Source of the DNA: Streptomyces sedi
GTDB lineage: Bacteria; Actinomycetota; Actinomycetes; Streptomycetales; Streptomycetaceae
Length of the DNA stretch: 64,000 nucleotides
Reading direction: 5' to 3'
Assembly (NCBI RefSeq): GCF_006335015.1
Contig: NZ_VDGT01000010.1
Coordinates: 167,202-231,201, forward strand
A program made the translations under genes and the position numbers. Below the pieces are notes generated by a model that was not told the origin of the DNA, searched no databases, and was given only the letters and a program-made list of their open reading frames with translations. This document shows, piece after piece, positions 7,118 through 14,056 of this stretch. Numbering within the stretch: the first letter of the stretch is position 1; each line of letters starts with the position of its first letter.

Positions 7118-8362
7118 ATGCCGGATGTCTCCGAGCAGATCATCGACCTCGCCAAGCGGCGTGCCGAGCCCGTGGGCATCCAGACCGTCCGGTCCGCCGC
7201 GGCGGCGACCCTCGCCTACATGGCCGCTCTCTGGCTGACGGACGTGACCGCCCCGCTGCTGGCACCGCTCACCGCGCTCCTGGTCGTGCAGGTCACCCTC
7301 TACGCCACCATCACCACCGGGGTGCGGCGCGTCAACGCCGTGGTGACGGGCGTGCTGCTGGCCTCCGCCTTCAGCTCGGTGGTCGGCCTCAGCTGGTGGA
7401 GCCTGGGACTGCTGATCCTCTCGGCGCTGACCGCCGGCCACCTGGTGCGGGTCAGCGAGTTCGTTCCCGAGGTCGCGATCAGCGCGATGCTGGTGCTCGG
7501 CGTGACCCAGGTCGCCGAGACCGCCCTGGACCGGGTCGTGGAGACCGTGATCGGCGCCGTCGTCGGGCTGCTGTTCAACCTGGTCTTCGTCCCACCCGTC
7601 TGGGTGCGCTCCGCGGGCGACGACATCGAGGAACAGGCCCGGCGGATGCGCCAGTTGCTGATGCGGCTGAGCGAGGAGGCCAGCGAGCGCGAGCCCCGGT
7701 TGAAGACGCTCTCCGAGAAGCTGGAGGAGGCGCGCCAGCTCGACCAGGACGTCGCCCAGGTCGACGCCTCGCTCACCCAGGCCGAGGAGAGCCTGCGCTT
7801 CAACCCCCGCGCCAAGGAGCCGGTGCTGACCAGGATCGTGCTGCGCACCGGCCTCGACACCCTGGAGGTCTGCGCGGTCATCCTGCGCACCCTCTCCCGC
7901 AACCTCACCGACCTCTCGGCGCTCCGGGGCGACCAGCCGCTCTTCGCCGAGGATGTCGCCCCCGCCGTGCGGGAGCTGCTGAGCAACCTCGCCGGCGCGG
8001 TCGACAGCTACGCCACCCTGATCACCAGCCCGCTCAGCAGCGACGCCGACGAGGCGGAGGCGTTCCTGGAGATCGAGCTGGACGCGGCCAGGATCAGCCG
8101 GGAGCACGTCGCCCAACTGCTCCTGGCCAGGGTGCAGGAACACCCCAAGCAGTGGCAGTGGCACGGCTCGATGCTCGCCGAGGTCGACCGGCTCCTCGAC
8201 GAGCTGGACAGCGAGAAGCGCTCCACCAAGCTGGCCGCGGAGCTGGACCGCGTCTCCCGCGAGGAACGCGAACGCAACCCCCGGATGCACCGCGTGCGCC
8301 GGCGGATGCGCGGCGTCCGCGGCCGTGTCGAGCGCCGCTTCCAGCGCCAACGCACCGGCTGA
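7118..8362 (+). CDS. FUSC/aromatic acid exporter family membrane protein, 414 aa
   Basis: The N-terminal 165 residues hold about five to six membrane helices (among them TLAYMAALWL and LLAPLTALLVVQVTLYATI, then WSLGLLILSALTAGHLV and TVIGAVVGLLFNLVFVPPVW). This matches the ArAE/FUSC pore domain of aromatic acid exporters. A long charged cytoplasmic region follows: a coiled-coil-like segment (about residues 168-220, EEQARRMRQLLMRLSEEASE) and a basic C-terminus (RRRMRGVRGRVERRFQRQR). These proteins are thought to export aromatic carboxylates or similar weak acids; the substrate is not deducible. The start was chosen because AAAGGGGAG precedes it. The palindromes upstream suggest a ligand-responsive repressor. 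Confidence 0.85.
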   Translation: MPDVSEQIIDLAKRRAEPVGIQTVRSAAAATLAYMAALWLTDVTAPLLAPLTALLVVQVTLYATITTGVRRVNAVVTGVLLASAFSSVVGLSWWSLGLLILSALTAGHLVRVSEFVPEVAISAMLVLGVTQVAETALDRVVETVIGAVVGLLFNLVFVPPVWVRSAGDDIEEQARRMRQLLMRLSEEASEREPRLKTLSEKLEEARQLDQDVAQVDASLTQAEESLRFNPRAKEPVLTRIVLRTGLDTLEVCAVILRTLSRNLTDLSALRGDQPLFAEDVAPAVRELLSNLAGAVDSYATLITSPLSSDADEAEAFLEIELDAARISREHVAQLLLARVQEHPKQWQWHGSMLAEVDRLLDELDSEKRSTKLAAELDRVSREERERNPRMHRVRRRMRGVRGRVERRFQRQRTG

Positions 8363-8395
8363 GGCTCCGTGTCGCTTCCGAACGCCCGGTGACGC

Positions 8396-8752
8396 TCAGG
8401 GACCAAAGGTGATCGGTCCCGTGATGTCCTGCGCCTGGACGACCGGGCCGGTGATCCTCGCGTCCCCGGAGATCTCGTTGCGCACCTGCGACTGTCGCGC
8501 GTCCACCAGCGTCTGGTGCGTCCGCGCCCAGTCGCGCAGCTGGTGGGCGAACTCCTCGTCCGCCTCGGCGCGATCGGAGATCCTCCCGACCAACACCCGC
8601 ACCGAGTCCTCGTCGGCCGGGTCGACCGGCTCCGGCCGGCCCGTGATGCGACGGGTCAGGGAAAGTAACGAATCCCACGCGTGCCGCCCCGCCTCCGTGG
8701 CGACGCTGCCCGCCGCAGCGGTCACCAGGGCAAGGGCCGAATCAAGGTCCAT
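8396..8752 (-). CDS. Small protein with an ISG/ITGPVVQAQDITG tail and a TTA codon, 118 aa
   Basis: The first 85 residues are helical (MDLDSALALVTAAAGSVATE, then HAWDSLLSLTRRI and ADEEFAHQLRDWARTHQTLV). The C-terminus carries a short repetitive beta motif: NEISGDARITGPVVQAQDI followed by TGPITFGP. I recall such N-x-ISG-x(n)-VVQA-x-x-I-x-G endings on actinobacterial proteins of NTPase/effector-type conflict systems, where they may mediate assembly; that link is inference. Codon 29 (8666-8668) is TTA, implying bldA-dependent translation. TACCGT lies seven bases before the ATG with no Shine-Dalgarno sequence, so it may be leaderless. No NTPase or kinase partner gene is adjacent. Confidence 0.65.
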   Translation of the reverse strand: MDLDSALALVTAAAGSVATEAGRHAWDSLLSLTRRITGRPEPVDPADEDSVRVLVGRISDRAEADEEFAHQLRDWARTHQTLVDARQSQVRNEISGDARITGPVVQAQDITGPITFGP

Positions 8753-8814
8753 GCGACCCACGGTAGTCCCCCGGGCACCCTCCGCGCCACGGTACGGGAC
8801 CACCTCACAGCCGC

Positions 8815-9417
8815 TCACTCCGACTCGGTGAGCGCCACCAGCCGGGGCCACAACTCCTCGACCCTCGCGTCGAGTTGCTCCAACGTGCCGTCGTTGTCCA
8901 ACACGAAGTCGGCGACCGCCAGCCGCTCCTCGCGGCCGGCCTGCGCCTCCATCCGCGCCCTCGCGTCGGCCTCGCTCATCCCGCGCCCCTCCGTCAGCCG
9001 GACCCACCGCGTCGCGTCCGAGGCGTCCACCACGATCACCGCGCGATAGCGGTGCGCCAGCCCCTCCTCCGCGAGCAACGGAACGTCGTGCACCACCACC
9101 GCGTCGGGACCGGCCGCCTCCTGGAGCTCCGCCGCACGGCGCGCCACCAGCGGGTGGACCACGGCGTTGAGCGCGCGGCGGCGCTCCGCGTCGGCGAAGA
9201 CGACACGGCCCAGCCGCTCGCGGTCCAGCGCGCCGTCCGGCGTCAGCACCTCGTCACCGAACTCGGCGACCACCGCCGCCAGTCCCGGCGTCCCCGGCGC
9301 GACCACCTCGCGGGCGATCACGTCGGAGTCCACGATCACCGCGCCCCGGCGCGCGAGGGCGCGCGCCGCCTCGCTCTTGCCGGCGCCGATGCCACCGGTC
9401 AGCCCCACAGCCACCAT
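8815..9417 (-). CDS. coaE: Dephospho-CoA kinase
   Basis: Last enzyme of coenzyme A synthesis: it phosphorylates the 3'-OH of dephospho-CoA with ATP. The 200 residues match the family length. The P-loop GLTGGIGAGKSEAA is at residues 5-18. The acceptor-binding VDSDVIAREVV follows, as does AVVHPLVARRAAEL, and the lid region has VRLTEGRGMSEADARARM. The DVPLLAEEGL motif is typical of CoaE. The mRNA may be leaderless, since TAGCCT ends six bases before the ATG and no Shine-Dalgarno sequence is seen. It is 14 bases downstream of the PAC2-family gene on the same strand, so the two may be cotranscribed. Confidence 0.95.
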   Translation of the reverse strand: MVAVGLTGGIGAGKSEAARALARRGAVIVDSDVIAREVVAPGTPGLAAVVAEFGDEVLTPDGALDRERLGRVVFADAERRRALNAVVHPLVARRAAELQEAAGPDAVVVHDVPLLAEEGLAHRYRAVIVVDASDATRWVRLTEGRGMSEADARARMEAQAGREERLAVADFVLDNDGTLEQLDARVEELWPRLVALTESE

Positions 9418-9431
9418 GGCCGCAGGCTACG

Positions 9432-10379
9432 CTACGCCTGCCCGTCGCCGTCCTCGCGCTCCGCGAGAAAGCGCTCGAAGACCTCGCCCAACTCGTCGGC
9501 CGACGGCAGCTCCACCGGCTCGGCCACCAGGCTGCTCCTGGTCGCGGCCCCGGCGACCGCGTCGTACTGCTGCTCAAGCCCGCGCACCACGGCCACCAGG
9601 TCCGACTCGCCCTCGGCCAGCTCGCGTTCGATTTCGTCCTGCGTCTTCAACGCCGAGACCCGCAGCGTGTGCACCGCCTCCGGCAGCACCAGCCCCGTGG
9701 CCGCGGTGATCGCCTCCAGCACCACCAGCGCCGAGTCCGGGTAGCGGGAACGGGCGATGTAGTGCGGCACATGCGCGGCCACGCCCAGCACGTCGTGCCC
9801 CGCCTGCTCCAGCCGCAGCTCCACCAGCGCCGCCGCGCTGCCGGGCACCTGCGCCTCGTCGAAGAGCGAACGCCCCACGGGCACCAGCTCCGCGCGGTTG
9901 CCGTGCGGGGTGAGCCCCACCGGCCTGGTGTGCGGGACGCCCATCGGGATGCCGTGGAAGCTGACCGCGAGCCGCACCCGCAGCCGCTCCACCAGGTGCC
10001 GCACGGCCGCGGCGAACCCCTCCCACTCCGTGTCCGGCTCCGGACCGGTCAGCAGGAGGAACGGCTGGTGGGTCGCGTCCCTGACCAGTCGCAGCTCCAA
10101 CGACGGCTGCTCGAAGGACGTCCACCGGTCGCGGTTGAAGGTCATGGACGGGCGTCGGGCCCGGTAGTCGACCAGCCGGTCATGGTCGAACCTGGCCACC
10201 GTCACACCGGGCAGTTCGAGCAACTGCTCGGCGAGCTGGCCCCCGGTGTCCCCCGCGTCGATGAACCCTTCGAAGTGGTACAGCAGCACGGGCCCCGCGC
10301 TGTCCGGGGCGCCGACCGCCTCCTCGACCCGGGCGATCCCGTCGGGCTCCCACGCGTACAACTCCTGTGGATCACGCAC
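9432..10379 (-). CDS. PAC2 family protein (proteasome assembly chaperone-like), 315 aa
   Basis: Matches the PAC2 family: VLLYHFEGFIDAGDTGGQLA near the N-terminus, the central SFHGIPMGVPHTRP loop, and ALVELRLEQAGHDVLGVAAH followed by VPHYIA. In eukaryotes the fold occurs in the proteasome assembly chaperone 2. In actinobacteria such proteins are conserved, but their function is unsettled. The last 70 residues are acidic and helical. The GTG start is chosen for GGAAGGGG upstream and for agreement with the conserved N-terminus (VRDPQELYAW). The rpsA terminator lies between this gene and rpsA. Confidence 0.85.
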   Translation of the reverse strand: MRDPQELYAWEPDGIARVEEAVGAPDSAGPVLLYHFEGFIDAGDTGGQLAEQLLELPGVTVARFDHDRLVDYRARRPSMTFNRDRWTSFEQPSLELRLVRDATHQPFLLLTGPEPDTEWEGFAAAVRHLVERLRVRLAVSFHGIPMGVPHTRPVGLTPHGNRAELVPVGRSLFDEAQVPGSAAALVELRLEQAGHDVLGVAAHVPHYIARSRYPDSALVVLEAITAATGLVLPEAVHTLRVSALKTQDEIERELAEGESDLVAVVRGLEQQYDAVAGAATRSSLVAEPVELPSADELGEVFERFLAEREDGDGQA

Positions 10380-10471
10380 TGTCCCCGTTCCCCTTCCGTT
10401 GTCTCGCGTCTGACGGGTCAACGCCCCCGCCCGCCGGGGCATTCCACCATGCCCCGGAAAGACACGGGAGG

Positions 10472-10524
10472 AAACACCGAGGGCCCGCCTCCCAGGGGAG
10501 ACGGGCCCTCGTGCACGGGTGTTT
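10472..10524 (-). terminator. rpsA terminator
   Basis: A large hairpin 20 bases past the rpsA stop. Inner arms GAGGGCCCG (10479-10487) and CGGGCCCTC (10502-10510) are perfect; outer arms AAACACC and GGTGTTT extend it. The AAACACC arm gives an A/T-rich base to the stem. Confidence 0.8.
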
Positions 10525-10543
10525 CAGCCCCGTGGGGGCTGGG

Positions 10544-12058
10544 TCAGCTCTGGCCGCCGGCCAGCTTCTCCCTCAGCGCGGCGAGCGCCTCGTCGGAAGC
10601 CAGGGCACCGGAGTCCTCCGAGGGGCTGGAGGAGTACGAGCCGCCGCCGGAGCCGCCGCCCGACTGCTGGCCGCCGCCACCGCCGCCGCCACCGGCCGCC
10701 TCGGCCTCGGCCTGGGCGTCCGCCTCGCGGGACTTGATGACCTGCGCCTGGTGCTGCTCGAAGCGCGTCTGCGCCTCGGCGTACTGGCGCTCCCACTCCT
10801 CGCGCTGCTTGTCGTACCCGGGCAGCCAGTCGTTCGCCTCCGGGTCGAAGCCCTCGGGGTAGATGTAGTTGCCCTGGTCGTCGTAGGACGCCGCCATGCC
10901 GTACAGGGTCGGGTCGAACTCGACCACCATCGGGTCGGCGCCGAAGTTCTCGTTGGCCTGCTTCAGCGAGAGGCTGATCCGACGACGCTCCAGGTCGATG
11001 TCGATGACCTTGACGAAGATCTCGTCGTTGACCTGGACGACCTGCTCCGGGATCTCCACGTGGCGCTCGGCCAGCTCGGAGATGTGGACCAGGCCCTCGA
11101 TGCCCTCGTCCACCCGGACGAACGCGCCGAACGGCACCAGCTTCGTGACCTTGCCGGGCACGACCTGACCGATCTGGTGCGTCCTGGCGAACTGCTGCCA
11201 CGGGTCTTCCTGGGTGGCCTTCAGCGACAGGGAGACGCGCTCGCGGTCCATGTCGACGTCGAGCACCTCGACGGTGACCTCCTGGCCGACCTCGACGACC
11301 TCGGAGGGGTGGTCGATGTGCTTCCAGGACAGCTCGGAGACGTGCACCAGGCCGTCCACGCCACCCAGGTCCACGAAGGCACCGAAGTTGACGATGGAGG
11401 AGACGACGCCGGAGCGCACCTGGCCCTTCTGGAGGGTGGTGAGGAAGGTCTGGCGGACCTCGCTCTGGGTCTGCTCCAGCCAGGCACGGCGGGACAGGAC
11501 CACGTTGTTGCGGTTCTTGTCCAGCTCGATGATCTTGGCTTCGAGCTCCTTGCCCACGTAGGGCTGGAGGTCCCGGACCCGGCGCATCTCCACCAGGGAG
11601 GCCGGGAGGAAGCCACGGAGGCCGATGTCGAGGATGAGGCCGCCCTTGACGACCTCGATGACGGTACCGGTGACGATGCCGTCCTCGTCCTTGATCTTCT
11701 CGATGGTGCCCCAGGCGCGCTCGTACTGGGCGCGCTTCTTGGAGAGGATCAGGCGGCCTTCCTTGTCCTCCTTCTGGAGAACAAGGGCCTCGATCTCGTC
11801 GCCGACGGCGACGACCTCGTTGGGGTCGACGTCGTGCTTGATCGACAGCTCGCGCGAGGGGATGACCCCCTCGGTCTTGTAACCGATGTCGAGCAGGACC
11901 TCGTCCCGGTCGACCTTCACGATGACGCCGTCGACGATGTCGCCGTCGTTGAAGTACTTGATCGTCTCGTCGATCGCGGCGAGGAAGGCTTCCTCGGAAC
12001 CGATGTCGTTGACCGCTACCTGCGGCGTGGTCGCGGTGGTCTCGGTGCTGCTCGTCAT
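10544..12058 (-). CDS. rpsA: 30S ribosomal protein S1
   Basis: 504 residues with four S1 OB-fold domains: GDIVDGVIVKVDRDEVLLDIGYKTEGVIPSRELS; GTVIEVVKGGLILDIGLRGFLPASLVEMR; GVVSSIVNFGAFVDLGGVDGLVHVSELSW; and GKVTKLVPFGAFVRVDEGIEGLVHISELAER (each shown in pieces here, one per domain). Four domains instead of six is normal for actinobacteria. The C-terminus adds a Gly/Ser/Gln-rich low-complexity tail followed by a helix ALASDEALAALREKL. S1 binds mRNA on the 30S subunit. A textbook promoter lies about 200 bases upstream, giving a long leader that could be used for autoregulation by S1. Confidence 0.97.
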   Translation of the reverse strand: MTSSTETTATTPQVAVNDIGSEEAFLAAIDETIKYFNDGDIVDGVIVKVDRDEVLLDIGYKTEGVIPSRELSIKHDVDPNEVVAVGDEIEALVLQKEDKEGRLILSKKRAQYERAWGTIEKIKDEDGIVTGTVIEVVKGGLILDIGLRGFLPASLVEMRRVRDLQPYVGKELEAKIIELDKNRNNVVLSRRAWLEQTQSEVRQTFLTTLQKGQVRSGVVSSIVNFGAFVDLGGVDGLVHVSELSWKHIDHPSEVVEVGQEVTVEVLDVDMDRERVSLSLKATQEDPWQQFARTHQIGQVVPGKVTKLVPFGAFVRVDEGIEGLVHISELAERHVEIPEQVVQVNDEIFVKVIDIDLERRRISLSLKQANENFGADPMVVEFDPTLYGMAASYDDQGNYIYPEGFDPEANDWLPGYDKQREEWERQYAEAQTRFEQHQAQVIKSREADAQAEAEAAGGGGGGGGQQSGGGSGGGSYSSSPSEDSGALASDEALAALREKLAGGQS

Positions 12059-12424
12059 GTGGTAAAGGGCTCCGGTACGGACATATTGGTAGGCACTGCT
12101 ACGCCGAAGACCAATATCGCACCTGCCGTAGCCGGACAGCCTGAGAAGCGCGGCTCCCGGCCCCGAGGGACCCGAAACACGCCTCACCAACCGAGAGGAC
12201 ATACAGCGGATGCGAGCGCGACCTGCTCCGTCCGAGGCGCGCAAGTCCGCAGCGCGTCTTATAGCATACGGGGGCATCCGATCAGGGTCAATGCGCGGTT
12301 CGCCCCACGAGGGGCGCTATTGGGCCAAACCCGGCGCATTTTCCCCGACGGTTCGTGACCGTCCGGTGCCCGTCCGGGCCGCCGCGCCGTGCGGGACGCG
12401 GCGACCGGACGCTTTCCGGACACT
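12059..12424 (-). other. rpsA leader and promoter region (366 bases)
   Basis: No gene. It holds the rpsA 5' leader of about 200 nucleotides, the sigma-70-type promoter at 12263-12291, and the stretch behind the stop of the transglycosylase gene. I found no strong terminator for that gene here. Confidence 0.6.
12263..12291 (-). promoter_or_regulatory. Principal sigma factor (HrdB-type) promoter of rpsA
   Basis: TTGACC (12286-12291), a spacer of exactly 17 bases, then TATGCT (12263-12268). This is the best -35/-10 pair seen in the window, oriented toward rpsA. Transcription would begin near 12256. Confidence 0.85.
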
Positions 12425-13927
12425 TCACGCGGTGCGGCGGGTGACCGTGGCGGGGGCGTCCCCGTCCGGCGTGCCGCCGGCCTCCTCCTCGTTCTCCTCG
12501 CCCTCACCTGGCTGTTCGGGGTCGTCGGGGTTCTCCGGGTCGCCGTCCGGGTCCTCGGGGTCGGGGCACTCCCCACCCTCGTCGCCGTCCTCGCCACCCG
12601 ACTCGCCGTCCTCGCCGTCCTCGCCTTCGTCACCCTCGCCCGGCTGCTCCGGGCTCCCGGGGTCGTCGGGGTTCTCCGGCTGCTCCGGGTCCTCGGGCGT
12701 CTCGTCACCGTCGCCCTCGCCGGGCTGGCCGGGCGCGTCCGGGTCCTCCGGGTCTCCCGGCGCGTCCGGGTCCTCGGGGCACTGCGGCTCGCCGGGCTCG
12801 TCGGGATCTTCCGGCTCCTCCGGGTCCTCCGGGTCACCGGGCTCATCCGGGTCACCGGGCTCATCCGGATCGCCGGGCTCATCCGGATCGCCGGGCTCGT
12901 CCGGCTCCTCCGGCACGTCCGGGTCCTCCGGCCGCTCGGGCTCGTTCTCCCCCGGGTCCGTCGGACGGACCTCGCCCTCGGACTCGGACGGCGGGCGGGA
13001 GTCGGCGCCCCCGTCCCGGTCGGGGCGCTGCGGGCGGGGGTCGCCGCCGCGGTCCTGGCGCTCCACGGGAAGGTCGGCGGCGTCCGGGTTCCCCGGGCCG
13101 GGCGAGCCGGGGAGGCTCCCCTGGCCGTCGGGCACCTCCTGGGTGCCCTCGCGGTAGAAGTCCAGCCACGAGCGGACCGTGCGGACGTAGTCCCAGGAAC
13201 GGTTGTAGCTCAGCAGGGCCTGGTCGAGGTCGTCGGAGTCCGACAGGTCGCGGTTGTTGGCGCAGAGGTAGTTGCCCGCCGCGAGGGCCGCGTCGTAGAC
13301 GTTGTTCGGGTCGGAGTCGCCGTCGCCGTTGCCGTCCGCGCCCCAACGCGCCCAGGTCGAGGGGATGAACTGCATCGGGCCGACGGCACGGTCGTAGCGG
13401 GCGTCGCCGTCGTAGGCACCGCCGTCGGTGTCGGAGATGTTCGCGAAGCCGTCGCCGTTGAGCACGGGGCCGAGGATCGGGTTGACCGTGGTGCCGTCGG
13501 CGGTGACGTCACCGCCCCTGGCATGACCCGACTCGACCTTGCCTATCGCGGCCAGCACCTCCCAGTCGAGGCGGCAGCCCGGATCGGTCTCCGCCACCCT
13601 GGCCGCCGCCCGGCGGTAGGCGTCGAGCACGGTGGCCGGGATGCCGGCCTCGTCGGAGAGGCGGTCGCCGCCGCCCTGCCCCTCCTCGGCGCCCTCGCCC
13701 GGCTCGACGCCGTCCAGGGGCGGAAGGTCGGTGTGGTACGGCAGCTCGACCGGCCCCCGGCTCTCCGGGGACGGCTCCTCGGCCGAGGAGCGCTCGGGCC
13801 GCTGCGGCGGCGCGCTGTCCTGGCCGAGGACGTCGGACGCCTGAGAGGCGGTCAGGGCCGCCATCGCGGCGGCGGCCACCGCCGATCCCGAGACACCCCT
13901 GCGAATCCTGCTGATGCGCAACCCCAC
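12425..13927 (-). CDS. Secreted lytic transglycosylase-like protein with a long Pro/Asp/Glu repeat tail
   Basis: 500 residues, starting at a GTG behind GAGGGGAAG. A signal peptide (residues 1-32, SAVAAAAMAALTASQAS) is followed by a short linker. The lysozyme-like transglycosylase domain covers about residues 95-260: WEVLAAIGKVESGHARGGDV with the catalytic Glu (E132), GPMQFIPSTWARWG, and YNRSWDYV. This is the SLT/MltB-like arrangement that cleaves glycan strands. From residue 265 the chain is a 235-residue tail dominated by P, D, E and G, including several DPDEPG units, two isolated cysteines and the motif PEDPDAPGDPEDPDAPG. It is extremely acidic and probably extended. Family members usually lack such a tail. 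Confidence 0.87.
   Translation of the reverse strand: MGLRISRIRRGVSGSAVAAAAMAALTASQASDVLGQDSAPPQRPERSSAEEPSPESRGPVELPYHTDLPPLDGVEPGEGAEEGQGGGDRLSDEAGIPATVLDAYRRAAARVAETDPGCRLDWEVLAAIGKVESGHARGGDVTADGTTVNPILGPVLNGDGFANISDTDGGAYDGDARYDRAVGPMQFIPSTWARWGADGNGDGDSDPNNVYDAALAAGNYLCANNRDLSDSDDLDQALLSYNRSWDYVRTVRSWLDFYREGTQEVPDGQGSLPGSPGPGNPDAADLPVERQDRGGDPRPQRPDRDGGADSRPPSESEGEVRPTDPGENEPERPEDPDVPEEPDEPGDPDEPGDPDEPGDPDEPGDPEDPEEPEDPDEPGEPQCPEDPDAPGDPEDPDAPGQPGEGDGDETPEDPEQPENPDDPGSPEQPGEGDEGEDGEDGESGGEDGDEGGECPDPEDPDGDPENPDDPEQPGEGEENEEEAGGTPDGDAPATVTRRTA
12831..12902. repeat. Four tandem 18-base units encoding DPDEPG
   Basis: Units at 12831, 12849, 12867 and 12885. The first two are GGGTCACCGGGCTCATCC; the third and fourth differ at one to three positions. 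They encode successive PGDPDE-type hexapeptides within the transglycosylase tail. The near identity suggests recent slippage or unequal exchange. Confidence 0.9.
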
Positions 13928-14056
13928 GCCTGCTTCCCCTCGTTGACGCTCTCCCTCCGTGACCGACGACGCTAGACCACCGTTGGTTCCCGGGACGGGA
14001 ACGGCGGGAGAGGGTGGTGTGACGATGTGGCGAACGTGTGCGCGTGGCGGGGGCGC

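Noticed and set aside
10367..12358. Long plus-strand frames opposite rpsA, polA, gltB and other genes
   Set aside because: Mirror frames caused by high GC at third positions; the encoded sequences are low in pattern and the opposite strand holds clear families.
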